A model generated the notes under the pieces. That model was not told the origin of the DNA and searched no databases. It saw nothing but the letters and a program-made list of their open reading frames with translations. Of a stretch of DNA of 64,000 nt, positions 51,491 to 60,138 are shown in pieces. Every line of letters starts with the position of its first letter. Position 1 is the stretch's first letter. The translations under genes and the position numbers were made by a program. This DNA comes from CAWKGC01 sp963849005 (lineage in GTDB: Bacteria; Pseudomonadota; Gammaproteobacteria; Burkholderiales; Usitatibacteraceae): NCBI GenBank assembly GCA_963849005.1, contig CAWKGC010000024.1, positions 62,001-126,000 of the forward strand, in the 5' to 3' direction.

Positions 51491-52003
51491 ATGCACATCC
51501 GCCTTCTCGTCCCATCAGACGCCGAAGCTTTCAGGACCTTGCGTTTGCGCGGCTTGCGCGAATGCCCATCCGCATTTGCATCAAGCTACGAAGAAGAAGT
51601 CGCCGACCCCCTTCTCGAGATCTCGCGCCGCCTGGAAGCGAAGCCCGATGGCGCTGTCCTCGGAGCCTTTCGCGACGGCGAGCTGCTCGGAATCGTGGGA
51701 GTCCAGCGCGAGAAGTTGAAAAAGCTCTCGCACAAGGCATATGTGTGGGGCGTGTACGTGGCGCCCGAAGCAAGGAAGACAGGTATCGGCGCTTCGCTCA
51801 TTCATCGGGCCCTGGAACATGCGCGCTCCGGACTTCGCGTTTGGCAAGTGATGCTCGGAGTCAATACAGGAAATGCAGCGGCACTGGCGCTTTACCGGAA
51901 GATGGGTTTTGTCGAGTATGGACTGGAGAGGGGCTTCCTTCTCGTTGAAGGCGTGCTCCACGACGAACATCTCATGGTGCTCGATCTGCGCAATGCGCTC
52001 TAA
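51491..52003 (+). CDS. GNAT-family acetyltransferase
   Basis: A 170-residue N-acetyltransferase: MHIRLLVPSDAEAFRTLRLRGLRECPSAFASSYEEEV, VYVAPEARKTGIGASLIHRALEHARSGLRVWQVMLGVNTGNAAALALYRKMGF. It is a different subfamily from the preceding gene. ATG 51491 lies right after attC-like sequence CCAACTCAAACGCTGGACC. Confidence 0.9.
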   Translation: MHIRLLVPSDAEAFRTLRLRGLRECPSAFASSYEEEVADPLLEISRRLEAKPDGAVLGAFRDGELLGIVGVQREKLKKLSHKAYVWGVYVAPEARKTGIGASLIHRALEHARSGLRVWQVMLGVNTGNAAALALYRKMGFVEYGLERGFLLVEGVLHDEHLMVLDLRNAL

Positions 52004-52093
52004 GCCTTGAATAGTGCCGATCGCTTCCGGCGTGCGGCCCGAAGCGGCGGTTCAAGTCGAACAACAGGCTTTGTTTTCAACAAGGGACACAAA

Positions 52094-52522
52094 ATGGTCA
52101 CGTGGGTACTTCGATTTTGCGGAATCGGTTTTGCGATCGCCATGTTCATCGCCGCCTGGGATGGAGTGGCCGAGAACCGGAGATTCGAGAAAAGCGGCCA
52201 GAGGGTCCTCGTCGAGCCCATCCGGAGCTACATCGAGTCCACCAAGACCACCAAGAAGTTCGGCATCACGACCGGGGAGTCCAAGTCGCAAAGCGCAGAG
52301 TTCTTCTTTACCACCCTCGACAAGCGCCGCATCAAGGTCAACAGGAATCTTCCGCCCGAAGTGCTCAATACGCTCGTTGCGGGCGGGGATGTCTACATCG
52401 AGTACCTGCCTGAAGAGCCGACTGTAACCAGGTTTGCCGGCCAAACTTCGAGCCCTGCGCTGATGGCGCTGATCGGAGTCGTTTCGCTGGTCGTCACCGG
52501 GCTCCTGTGGCGAAAGATGTAG
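52094..52522 (+). CDS. DUF3592-family membrane protein
   Basis: A 142-residue protein with an N-terminal membrane helix (WVLRFCGIGFAIAMFIAAWDG) and a C-terminal one (ALMALIGVVSLVVTGLLW). The middle part (SAEFFFTTLDKRRIKVNRNLPPEVLNTLVAGGDVYIEYLPEEPTVTRF) is a small beta domain as in DUF3592. Function unknown. Confidence 0.78.
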   Translation: MVTWVLRFCGIGFAIAMFIAAWDGVAENRRFEKSGQRVLVEPIRSYIESTKTTKKFGITTGESKSQSAEFFFTTLDKRRIKVNRNLPPEVLNTLVAGGDVYIEYLPEEPTVTRFAGQTSSPALMALIGVVSLVVTGLLWRKM

Positions 52523-52672
52523 TTTGCGCATGCCGGTGACGATGATGCTGCCACGCTGGCGCCTGGCCGGTCCATCGAGGAGATGCCCAGAGGGCTGCGC
52601 ATTGTGCGCGCCCCTCAACGCCAAACTTTTGGCATCATGGGCGGGCGTTCGTGAACAAGGGGGAACCAGGAC

Positions 52673-54409
52673 ATGGCAAGCGATGTTGACCTGATTGTCA
52701 GGAACGGACGGGTCGTGGACGGGACCGGGGCCGAACCATTCGACGCCGATGTCGCCGTCTCGGGCGGGCGCATCGTCGAGGTCGGGAAGGTCTCGGCCCG
52801 CGGGCGCGAGGAGATCGACGCGCGGGGGCTGGTCGTCACGCCCGGCTTCGTCGACATTCACACGCACTACGACGGGCAGGCGACCTGGTCGGACAGGCTC
52901 GTGCCTTCGTCAAGCCACGGCGTGACGACCGTGGTGATGGGCAACTGCGGAGTGGGCTTTGCCCCATGCCGGCCCGACCAGCATGAAATGCTCATCGGCC
53001 TCATGGAAGGTGTCGAGGACATCCCGCACCCGGTGCTGGTGGACGGCCTGCCCTGGACCTGGGAGACATTTCCCCAGTACCTCGATTTCCTCGCCACGCG
53101 GCGCTACGACATGGACATCTGCGCTTACGTGCCGCACGCCCCCATCCGCGTCTATGCGATGGGCCAGCGCGGCGCGGACCGGGAGCCCGCGACGAAGGCC
53201 GAGCTCGAGCAGATGGCAGGCATGGTGCGCGGGGCCATGGAGGCGGGCGCGATGGGCTTTTCGACATCGCGCACGTTCTTCCACCGTTCCGCGGACGGCA
53301 AGTCCACGCCGAGCTTCGAGGCGGCCGAGGACGAGCTGATGGCGCTCGCGCTGGCCCTGAAGGCGTCGGGCAAGGGCGCCATGCAGCTGATCACCGATTT
53401 CGACGAGCCCGAACAGACCTTTGCATTGCTGCGCCGGCTGGTGCAGCGATCGGGCCGGCCCTTGTCCGTCTCGCTGCTGGAGGGCAGCTACGGCCCGATG
53501 ACGCTGCGCTGGCACGACGTGCTCGACTGGGCGGCCGAGGCCACCGCCGCCGGGCTGCCGATCAAGGCCCAGGTCTTGAGCCGCGCCATCGGCGTGATGC
53601 TCGGGCACGAGTTGACACTGAACACGTTCTACACGTGCGCGTCCTACATCAAGCTGGCGCATTTGCCATTCGAGGAAAAGATCCGCGAACTGAAGCGGCC
53701 CGAGACGCGCGCGCGCATCCTTGCGGAATCGGCCGATCCCGACCCGACCATCGTGCTGGGACGCCTGGCGCGGGAGTTCGACCACATGTTCCTGCTCGGC
53801 GATCCGCCGGACTACGAGCAGCCGTTCGAGCAATGCATCGCGGCGCGGGCACAGCGCCTCGGGGTCACGCCCGAAGAGCTTGCCTACGACCTGATGCTCG
53901 AGCGCGACGGGCGCAACAATCTCTACGTGACCTTGTGCAACTACGAGCACGGTTCGCTCGACTCGTCGCTGGGAATGATGCGCCACGCCGGTTCCGTGCT
54001 CGGGCTGGGCGACGGCGGCGCCCACTGCGGGACGATCTGTGACGGCAGCTATCCGACCTTCATGCTCACGCATTGGGTCCGCGACAGGACCCGCGGCGAG
54101 CGCCTGCCCTTGCCGGAGGTCGTGAAGTGGCTCAGCCACGATACGGCGCATGCAGTGGGCCTGGAGGACCGCGGGCTCATCGCCCCCGGCTACAAGGCGG
54201 ACGTCAACGTTTTCGACCTGGATCGCCTGCACCTGCACGCGCCGGAAGTGGCCCATGACCTGCCGAGCGGCGGACGGCGACTCGTGCAGCGCGCGGAAGG
54301 CTACGCGGCCACGATCGTGAGCGGCGCCATCGTGCATCGAGGCGGCGTGCCGACCGGACTGCTGCCCGGGCGGCTGGTTCGGGGGCCACAGCTTGCTGCC
54401 ACGCACTGA
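52673..54409 (+). CDS. N-acyl-D-amino-acid deacylase/D-aminoacylase-type amidohydrolase
   Basis: A 578-residue amidohydrolase: DLIVRNGRVVDGTGAEPFDADVAVSGGRIVEVG, metal motif FVDIHTHYDGQATW, TTVVMGNCGVGFAP, GAMGFSTSRT, LGDGGAHCGTICDGSYPTFMLTHWVRDR and the terminal beta-sandwich GLIAPGYKADVNVFDLDRL. The family hydrolyses N-acyl-D-amino acids; many members have other amide substrates. ATG 52673 follows AAGGGGGAACCAGG. The frame is intact. Confidence 0.93.
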   Translation: MASDVDLIVRNGRVVDGTGAEPFDADVAVSGGRIVEVGKVSARGREEIDARGLVVTPGFVDIHTHYDGQATWSDRLVPSSSHGVTTVVMGNCGVGFAPCRPDQHEMLIGLMEGVEDIPHPVLVDGLPWTWETFPQYLDFLATRRYDMDICAYVPHAPIRVYAMGQRGADREPATKAELEQMAGMVRGAMEAGAMGFSTSRTFFHRSADGKSTPSFEAAEDELMALALALKASGKGAMQLITDFDEPEQTFALLRRLVQRSGRPLSVSLLEGSYGPMTLRWHDVLDWAAEATAAGLPIKAQVLSRAIGVMLGHELTLNTFYTCASYIKLAHLPFEEKIRELKRPETRARILAESADPDPTIVLGRLAREFDHMFLLGDPPDYEQPFEQCIAARAQRLGVTPEELAYDLMLERDGRNNLYVTLCNYEHGSLDSSLGMMRHAGSVLGLGDGGAHCGTICDGSYPTFMLTHWVRDRTRGERLPLPEVVKWLSHDTAHAVGLEDRGLIAPGYKADVNVFDLDRLHLHAPEVAHDLPSGGRRLVQRAEGYAATIVSGAIVHRGGVPTGLLPGRLVRGPQLAATH

Positions 54410-54595
54410 GTTCACATGCGCAGCGAGATGACGCCCGGTAGCGCGTACGAATTGTTTTCCCTTGCGCTGCATCTTGGCGCCTGACTATGGGTGCTGCGGA
54501 CGGGCCGCCAACGCCGCACCTTTCGCCAACATCACGGTGGCCCGCCGCGGACCAGGTCGCGAGGCCTCGTTTCGCCCAATGAAAGGAGCATTCAC

Positions 54596-54967
54596 ATGGG
54601 ACTGCGCTTCCTCAAGATCGCCGTGATCTATCTCTTCGTCGGCGCGTTGCTCGGAGGGTTCATGGGCTTCACGCAGCAGTTCTCCCTGGCCCCGGTCCAT
54701 GCGCACTTGCTGCTGCTTGGCTGGGCTTCCTTTGCCCTGGTCGGGCTCGTTTATCACTTTTACCCTTCGGCGTCGGCAACGCGGCTCGCAGTCATTCATT
54801 TCTGGCTGCACAATCTCGGCCTGCCCGCGTTCATGGTTTCGCTCTGGATGTTGCTCACCGGCCACGAATCCGCGGGCCCATTTGTAGGGATCTCGGCGCT
54901 GGTCGTGATCATCGCACTCGGCGCGCTTGCAATGAATGTGCTAATGAACGCCAAGCCCGCACATTGA
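54596..54967 (+). CDS. Small four-helix membrane protein related to cytochrome-oxidase subunit I
   Basis: A 123-residue protein with four hydrophobic segments: IAVIYLFVGALLGGFMGFTQ, VHAHLLLLGWASFALVGLVYHFYP, HFWLHNLGLPAFMVSLWMLLTGHE, VGISALVVIIALGALAMNVLM. The HAHLLLLGW and HFWLHNLG blocks resemble helices of heme-copper oxidase subunit I, as in short CcoN-like proteins. Its role is unknown. ATG 54596 follows GAAAGGAGC. Confidence 0.72.
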   Translation: MGLRFLKIAVIYLFVGALLGGFMGFTQQFSLAPVHAHLLLLGWASFALVGLVYHFYPSASATRLAVIHFWLHNLGLPAFMVSLWMLLTGHESAGPFVGISALVVIIALGALAMNVLMNAKPAH

Positions 54968-54981
54968 AAGAGGAGGCTTTA

Positions 54982-55791
54982 ATGGCAGGCCTGGAAGCGC
55001 ACTACTCGGCGCGCGACATCGAGACGCGGATCCTGGCGGCCATTCGCGCGGCAGGATTGAATCCGGAGCAACGCCTGTCGCCCGTGGAGCTGGGCGCGCT
55101 CGACCATTTCCACACGGGCGGACTGCGCGCCTCGCGCGAGTTGATGGAGCTGGCGCAAATCGGGGCCGAAGACCGCGTTCTCGACATCGGCGCGGGGCTG
55201 GCCGGTCCCGCCCGGCTGCTCGCCTCCGCGCTCGGCTGCCGCGTCGATTGCGTCGAGATGTCACCCGATTTCTGCGCCGGCGCGGAACTGCTGAACCGGC
55301 TGACCGGCCTCGACGACCGGATCGAAGTGCACAGGGGCAGCGCCCTCGACCTGCCCTTTCCCGACAATTCGTTCGATGTCGCCTGGATGCAGAACGTCGG
55401 CATGAACATCGCGGACAAGCGCAAGCTCTACGGGGAGATCTGCCGGGTCCTCAAGCCGGGCGGCCGCTTCGCCTTCCAGGAGTTGGCCGCAGGGAAGGCG
55501 GCGACGTCCTACTTTCCCCTGCCTTGGGCCACCGACCCGGCCGACAGCTTTCTTGTCACTGTCGAGGAGATGCAATCGCTTCTCGGCGAGAGCGGATTCA
55601 TCGCTCAACTTTTTGACGACACCAGCGATGCCCATCTGGGCGCGACAACCGCAAACGCCACGCCCGCCGCTTCGGGACAACTTGGCCTGGCGGTGTTCGT
55701 CGACAATCTCGCGCAAAAGGCCGCCAACGCGCGGCGCAGCCTCGAGGAGGGCCAGGTCCGGCTTGTCAGGGGCGTCTTCCGGGTGAAATGA
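54982..55791 (+). CDS. Class I SAM-dependent methyltransferase (UbiE-like)
   Basis: A 269-residue protein: VLDIGAGLAGPARLLASALGCRVDCVEMSPDFC, HRGSALDLPFPDNSFDVAWMQNVGMNIADKRKLYGEICRVLKPGGRFAFQELAAG. ATG 54982 is preferred because AGAGGAGG lies 7 bases upstream. The type occurs in quinone and small-molecule methylation; the substrate is unknown. Confidence 0.9.
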   Translation: MAGLEAHYSARDIETRILAAIRAAGLNPEQRLSPVELGALDHFHTGGLRASRELMELAQIGAEDRVLDIGAGLAGPARLLASALGCRVDCVEMSPDFCAGAELLNRLTGLDDRIEVHRGSALDLPFPDNSFDVAWMQNVGMNIADKRKLYGEICRVLKPGGRFAFQELAAGKAATSYFPLPWATDPADSFLVTVEEMQSLLGESGFIAQLFDDTSDAHLGATTANATPAASGQLGLAVFVDNLAQKAANARRSLEEGQVRLVRGVFRVK

Positions 55792-55856
55792 GCGACCACG
55801 CAGTCCGGTGAATTCGGGCGTCGAGGCGCGATGCAATCCATGCGGAGCCAGTCATC

Positions 55857-56675
55857 ATGAGCAGTCCCGATACCGACAAGGTCTTCACCGGCTCGATTGC
55901 CGGGCTCTATGAAACGCATCTGGTCCCGCTGATCTTCGAGCCCTACGCAGCGGACCTGGCGAAACGGCTGGTGTCGCGATCCCTTGCCCGCGTGCTCGAG
56001 ATTGCGGCCGGCACCGGTGTTGCGACGCGCAGCCTGGCATCCGCCCTTCCCGAGAACGTCTCCATCGTCGCCACGGACCTGAACCAGCCGATGCTGGACA
56101 AGGCTGCCGCGATCGGCACCAGGCGCCCCGTGCAGTGGCGGCAGGCGGACGCCATGCAACTGCCGTTTCAGGACGGAATGTTCGACGCCGTCGTGTGCCA
56201 GTTCGGGGCCATGTTCTTTCCCGACAGGTCGAAGGCGTTCTCGGAGGCGCGTCGAGTGCTGCGGCCGGGGGGCGTTTTCATTTTCAACGTGTGGGACCGG
56301 ATCGAGGAGAACGAATTCGCCGACGCCGTGACGACGTCGCTCGAGTCCTTGTTTCCCGGCGACCCGCCCCGTTTCCTGGCTCGCACGCCCCACGGTTATT
56401 TCGACAGTGCGACCATCGAGCGGGATCTTGCGAACGGCGGATTCACTGCGTCGCCCCGGATCAGCACGGTTGCCGCGCGCAGCAAGGCGACATCTTCCCG
56501 GGTCCCCGCGGTTGCGTACTGCCAGGGGACGCCATTGCGAAGCGAGATCGAGGCGCGCGGCGCCTCGCGGCTTGGCGAGGCGACCGACATTGCCGCGGAA
56601 GCCATCGCCCAGCGCTTCGGGCGGGGGGCCGTGGACGGCAAGATCCAGGCGCATATCGTGACCATAGAAAAATGA
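55857..56675 (+). CDS. Class I SAM-dependent methyltransferase
   Basis: A 272-residue protein: AKRLVSRSLARVLEIAAGTGVATRSLASALPENVSIVATDLNQPMLDKA, RQADAMQLPFQDGMFDAVVCQFGAMFFPDRSKAFSEARRVLRPGGVFIFNVWD. It is not close to the neighbouring methyltransferase, so it is not a tandem duplicate. The substrate is unknown. Confidence 0.92.
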   Translation: MSSPDTDKVFTGSIAGLYETHLVPLIFEPYAADLAKRLVSRSLARVLEIAAGTGVATRSLASALPENVSIVATDLNQPMLDKAAAIGTRRPVQWRQADAMQLPFQDGMFDAVVCQFGAMFFPDRSKAFSEARRVLRPGGVFIFNVWDRIEENEFADAVTTSLESLFPGDPPRFLARTPHGYFDSATIERDLANGGFTASPRISTVAARSKATSSRVPAVAYCQGTPLRSEIEARGASRLGEATDIAAEAIAQRFGRGAVDGKIQAHIVTIEK

Positions 56676-56845
56676 TGGTCGGGGAGCGCGCCTGGTCCGG
56701 AACGTCAGGCAGCCCTCCCGGCAAAGGAATAGAGTCCTGCTCGACAGGGAGAGTCGCCGGAAACTTGCCGCACAGGGAACCGCGATGCAAATGTCCGGCA
56801 TTCCGTTTGGATCCACCGACCGGCAAATCGAAAGGAGGGCTGACC

Positions 56846-57292
56846 ATGCCGACAGGCACCATCCGGCTTCATCGAGTGCTCCGCGCGAATCCGGAGCGCG
56901 TTTATCGGGCGTTCCTCGACGCCGACGCGATGGCCAAGTGGCTTCCGCCATACGGCTTCACATGCAAGGTGCAGCACATGGACGCAATGGTCGGCGGGAC
57001 ATACAGGATGTCGTTCACGAACTTCGCGACAGGCCAGGGCCATTCCTTCGGCGGCGAGTACCGTGAACTCGTGCCATTCGAAAGGATTCGCTACACGGAC
57101 AGGTTCGACGACCCGAACCTGCCCGGGGAAATGCAGACAATCGTTACCTTGAAGCAAGTGCTGTGCGGCACGGAACTCGATGTGTTGCAAGAGGGGCTGC
57201 CCGAGGCCATTCCGCTGGAGATGTGCTATCTCGGCTGGCAAGAATCGCTCGCGCAACTTGCGTTGCTCGTCGAGCCCGAGATTCCGGGATAA
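56846..57292 (+). CDS. SRPBCC (AHSA1/START-like) domain protein
   Basis: A 148-residue protein: TIRLHRVLRANPERVYRAFLDADAMAKWLPPYGFTCKVQHMDAMVGGTYRMSFTNF and FERIRYTDRFDDPNLPGEMQTIVTLKQV, ending GWQESLAQLALLVEPEIPG. This is the AHSA1-type hydrophobic-pocket fold common among integron cassettes. ATG 56846 follows AAAGGAGG. Confidence 0.9.
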   Translation: MPTGTIRLHRVLRANPERVYRAFLDADAMAKWLPPYGFTCKVQHMDAMVGGTYRMSFTNFATGQGHSFGGEYRELVPFERIRYTDRFDDPNLPGEMQTIVTLKQVLCGTELDVLQEGLPEAIPLEMCYLGWQESLAQLALLVEPEIPG

Positions 57293-57303
57293 CAGGGAAC
57301 GCC

Positions 57304-57684
57304 ATGCACAAGGGATCCTGTCTTTGCGGGGCCGTGAGTTTCGAAGTCGCCGGCACGCTGCGCCCGCCCGATGCCTGTCATTGCTCGCAATGCCGCAAGC
57401 AATCGGGCCATTTCTGGGCGTCCACCGACGTTTCCCGCGCCGACCTCACGATCCACGGCGCCGGCAATGTCACCTGGTACAGTTCTTCGGAAAAGGTACA
57501 GCGCGGTTTTTGTTCCAGATGCGGCTCCTCGCTTTTCTGGGACCCGGTCAGGAAGGACACGATCGCAATCGCCATGGGCGCCTTCGAGCAGCCCACCGGC
57601 ACCAGGCTGGGGAAGCATATCTTCGTGGCCGAGAAGGGCGACTACTACGACATCGCGGACGGCCTGCCGCAAAACCAGCATTGA
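57304..57684 (+). CDS. GFA-family (glutathione-dependent formaldehyde-activating-like) zinc protein
   Basis: A 126-residue protein with the Cys pattern GSCLCGAVSFEV, CHCSQCRKQSG and GFCSRCGSSLFW, which binds two zinc ions in the GFA/CENP-V fold. Enzymatic activity with formaldehyde is uncertain for most members. It starts 11 bases after the SRPBCC gene stop. Confidence 0.92.
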   Translation: MHKGSCLCGAVSFEVAGTLRPPDACHCSQCRKQSGHFWASTDVSRADLTIHGAGNVTWYSSSEKVQRGFCSRCGSSLFWDPVRKDTIAIAMGAFEQPTGTRLGKHIFVAEKGDYYDIADGLPQNQH

Positions 57685-57763
57685 AGAGCGAGCGATTGGC
57701 TGTCCCTCCGGCTAGAATCAAACGCAGTCCGACCTGCAACCCCTCACCGCGAAGAGCTGCCAG

Positions 57764-58021
57764 ATGAATCGTGCCATCTCCGGGACCCTGTTTGCCCCTG
57801 CATTCACGTCGGCTTCGTTTGCAGCAGCGCAGTCGTTGGAGATTGCCCGGCTCAACGAGGCTGACGTGAAGGGCGACAAGTCGCCCGAGTTCGTGAAGCG
57901 CATGACTGAAATGGACTACGCCATCGTCGGCGGCACGCCCGAGCAGATGGTGGAGATCAGCAAGGTCAAGACCGCGCGCTGGGGCCCGATCGTAAAGGCG
58001 TCTGGGGCCAAGGTCGACTGA
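57764..58021 (+). pseudogene. Remnant resembling the C-terminus of a Bug protein joined to a signal-like leader
   Basis: An 85-residue reading. The second half (EMDYAIVGGTPEQMVEISKVKTARWGPIVKASGAKVD) looks like the last 40 residues of a Bug-family binding protein. The first part (MNRAISGTLFAPAFTSASFAAAQS) resembles a worn signal peptide. The binding domain between them is missing, so this is probably a deleted gene. It cannot bind solute. Confidence 0.65.
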
Positions 58022-58062
58022 CTGCGCGGGCGACGCCGCTCAACTCGAAAAGGAGGTTCGCC

Positions 58063-58434
58063 ATGCGCAACAATCCGGTCTGCTGGTTCGAAATCTATGT
58101 ACAGGACATGCCGCGCGCAAAGGCGTTCTATGAAGGCGTGCTGGAGACAAAGCTGGAAAAGCTCAACAGCCCGGAAATCGACATGTGGGCTTTTGGCATG
58201 GAAGTGGACAAGGCGGGGGCTGGCGGCTCACTGGTCAGGATGCCGGGCGCGCCCTCGGGCGGAAACAGCACCCTTGTCTATTTCGCGTGTGAAGACTGCG
58301 CGATCGAGGAGGGCAGGGTGGAGAAAATGGGCGGCCGCATCCAGCGGGCAAAGATGTCGATCGGCGAGTACGGCTTCATCTCGCTCGCCTTCGACACCGA
58401 AGGCAACATGTTCGGCCTCCATTCGCTGAAGTAA
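58063..58434 (+). CDS. VOC-family (glyoxalase/bleomycin-resistance-like) protein
   Basis: A 123-residue protein: NPVCWFEIYVQDMPRAKAFYEGVLETKLEKL, GAGGSLVRMPGAPSGGNSTLVYFACEDC and MSIGEYGFISLAFDTEGNMFGLHSL, with the VOC beta-alpha-beta-beta-beta layout and the final Glu metal-ligand position. ATG 58063 follows AAAAGGAGG. The upstream bases CGCCGCTCAACTCG look like a left-over attC arm. Confidence 0.92.
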   Translation: MRNNPVCWFEIYVQDMPRAKAFYEGVLETKLEKLNSPEIDMWAFGMEVDKAGAGGSLVRMPGAPSGGNSTLVYFACEDCAIEEGRVEKMGGRIQRAKMSIGEYGFISLAFDTEGNMFGLHSLK

Positions 58435-58534
58435 GGCCGGCCGGTGGCGCGCAGTAGCGCTGCAGATGGCAAAGCGCGAACCGAAGTAGCAGCTGCCAAT
58501 CCGATGCCAAACCCGACCTGCAAGGAGAGCCACC

Positions 58535-58906
58535 ATGCTGCAGCTCAAGCCGCTCGACGACATTGTCCCGATCTTCCAGCAACTCAATGCCGAAGTTTCC
58601 CCGGTCGTCCTGGTGAACGTGTTCCAGGTTGCGGAAAAGGACATTCCCGCCCTGCTGAAGGCCTGGGAGGCGGACGCGAACTGGATGAAGCAGCAGCCGG
58701 GCTACATCTCGACCCAGCTGCACCAGGGAATTGCCGGCAGCACGGTGTTCATGAACTACGCGCTTTGGGAATCCGTCGCGCACTTTCGGGCGGCATTCAC
58801 CCATCCGGAGTTCAAGCAGGCGCTGGGCCACTATCCGTCTTCGGCCGTGGCCTCGCCCCATCTCTTCACGCGCCTCAGCGTGCCCAATCTTTGCGTCGGC
58901 CCGTAG
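58535..58906 (+). CDS. Antibiotic biosynthesis monooxygenase (ABM)-fold protein
   Basis: A 123-residue protein with VVLVNVFQVAEKDIPALLKAWEADANWMKQQPGYISTQLHQGIAGSTVFMNYALWESVAHFRAAFTHPEFKQALGHYP, a clear dimeric ferredoxin-like ABM domain. Such small proteins act as monooxygenases or decarboxylases, or have no known activity. ATG 58535 follows AAGGAGAGCC. Confidence 0.88.
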   Translation: MLQLKPLDDIVPIFQQLNAEVSPVVLVNVFQVAEKDIPALLKAWEADANWMKQQPGYISTQLHQGIAGSTVFMNYALWESVAHFRAAFTHPEFKQALGHYPSSAVASPHLFTRLSVPNLCVGP

Positions 58907-58975
58907 CTGCCACCGGCCGCCGCCGAACGCGAGCGTTCAAGCGCACGAGCGCAGCGTCCGCAGTACACTTTCCCG

Positions 58976-59476
58976 ATGGAAACTCCTGACCCGGCGTGGG
59001 AAGCGCGGATTGCGGAATTGTGGAAGGCCGTCGACACCGTCGAGCCGCGGGAGTTTGTCGCCCGGCTGGCCGCGCTGGTCTCCGAGCTGCCGCCCGACAA
59101 CGCCATCGGCCTCTTCGAGCGGGGCGCTGCGCGCGATTCCACGGGCAACCCCGAGCTCGCCGTCCCGCTTTACCGCGCCGCGCTCGATGCCGGGCTCACC
59201 GGCCTGCGCCGGCGCAGGGCCGTCATCCAGATGGCAAGCTCGCTGCGCAACCTTGGCGACGCGCGGCAGGCGGCGGAGCTGTTGGCTGCGGAGCTTGGCG
59301 AAGCAAGCGACGAGCTCGATGGCGCCGTGCGGGCATTCCTTGCGCTCGCCCTCGTCGATCTCGGCCGCGAGCGCGAGGCGGTCGCACTGAGCCTCGCCGC
59401 GCTCTCGCACTACCTGCCCCGGTACAACCGCTCGCTGGCGCACTATGCCGAAGAGCTCGCGGCACGGCCCTCGTAG
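58976..59476 (+). CDS. Tetratricopeptide-repeat protein
   Basis: A 166-residue cytosolic helical protein: LPPDNAIGLFERGAARDSTGNPELAVPLYRAALDAGLTGLRRRRAVIQMASSLRNLGDARQAAELLAAEL, DGAVRAFLALALVDLGREREAVALSLAALSHYLPRYNRSLAHYAEEL. It matches the short TPR_5-like family found in many soil bacteria. Function unknown. Confidence 0.85.
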   Translation: METPDPAWEARIAELWKAVDTVEPREFVARLAALVSELPPDNAIGLFERGAARDSTGNPELAVPLYRAALDAGLTGLRRRRAVIQMASSLRNLGDARQAAELLAAELGEASDELDGAVRAFLALALVDLGREREAVALSLAALSHYLPRYNRSLAHYAEELAARPS

Positions 59477-59489
59477 CGAGCAGGACCGC

Positions 59490-60056
59490 GTGCGTTCCAA
59501 CTCCTCGATCGATCGGGCTGCCACCGATCCGCTGCCTCGCATCGCCAAGGGCGTCGTGTTGCGCCGGCTCGCCGCTTCGGACCTGCCTGCGTTCCAGGCC
59601 TACCGGCACGATCCGCAAGTCGCCCTGTACCAGGATTGGACGGCGGACTCGGACGCCGAGGCTCACGCCTTTCTCACGGAGATGAGCAGCGTCGAATTGC
59701 TGCTGCCGGGAACATGGTCGCAGATCGGCATCGCGGAGCCCGGCAGCCCGCGCCTCGCCGGCGATATCGGCCTGTTCCTCGCCGGCGACGGCCGGCATGC
59801 GGAGATCGGCTTCACGCTGGGGCGCGAGTCGCAAGGCCGTGGCCTGGGCACGATGGCGGCGATGGAGGCAATCATGCTCGTCTTCGAACTGACGGAAGCC
59901 GACCGGGTGCTGGGAATCACCGATGCGCGCAATGCACCTTCGATTCGCCTGCTGCTGCGAGTGGGCATGCGCCTCGCCGGATCGCGCGACGCGATTCATC
60001 GCGAACAGCGCATCGTCGAACACGTCTATGCCATTTCGCGGCAACATGGCGCCTGA
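59490..60056 (+). CDS. GNAT-family acetyltransferase (RimJ/RimL type)
   Basis: About 188 residues: VVLRRLAASDLPAFQAYRHDPQVALYQDW, HAEIGFTLGRESQGRGLGTMAAMEAIMLVFELTEADRVLGITDARNAPSIRLLLRVGMRLAG. The QGRGLG loop binds acetyl-CoA. The start is uncertain; GTG 59490 is used, and no strong ribosome binding site is seen. The third GNAT gene within 9 kb. Confidence 0.87.
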   Translation: MRSNSSIDRAATDPLPRIAKGVVLRRLAASDLPAFQAYRHDPQVALYQDWTADSDAEAHAFLTEMSSVELLLPGTWSQIGIAEPGSPRLAGDIGLFLAGDGRHAEIGFTLGRESQGRGLGTMAAMEAIMLVFELTEADRVLGITDARNAPSIRLLLRVGMRLAGSRDAIHREQRIVEHVYAISRQHGA

Positions 60057-60138
60057 TGCCGGGCCGTTCCTTCGGGAAAACTCCCACCGGCAATTGGCCA
60101 TGCTCCCGATATCCCGGCAACCTCAGACGAAAGCGCCA

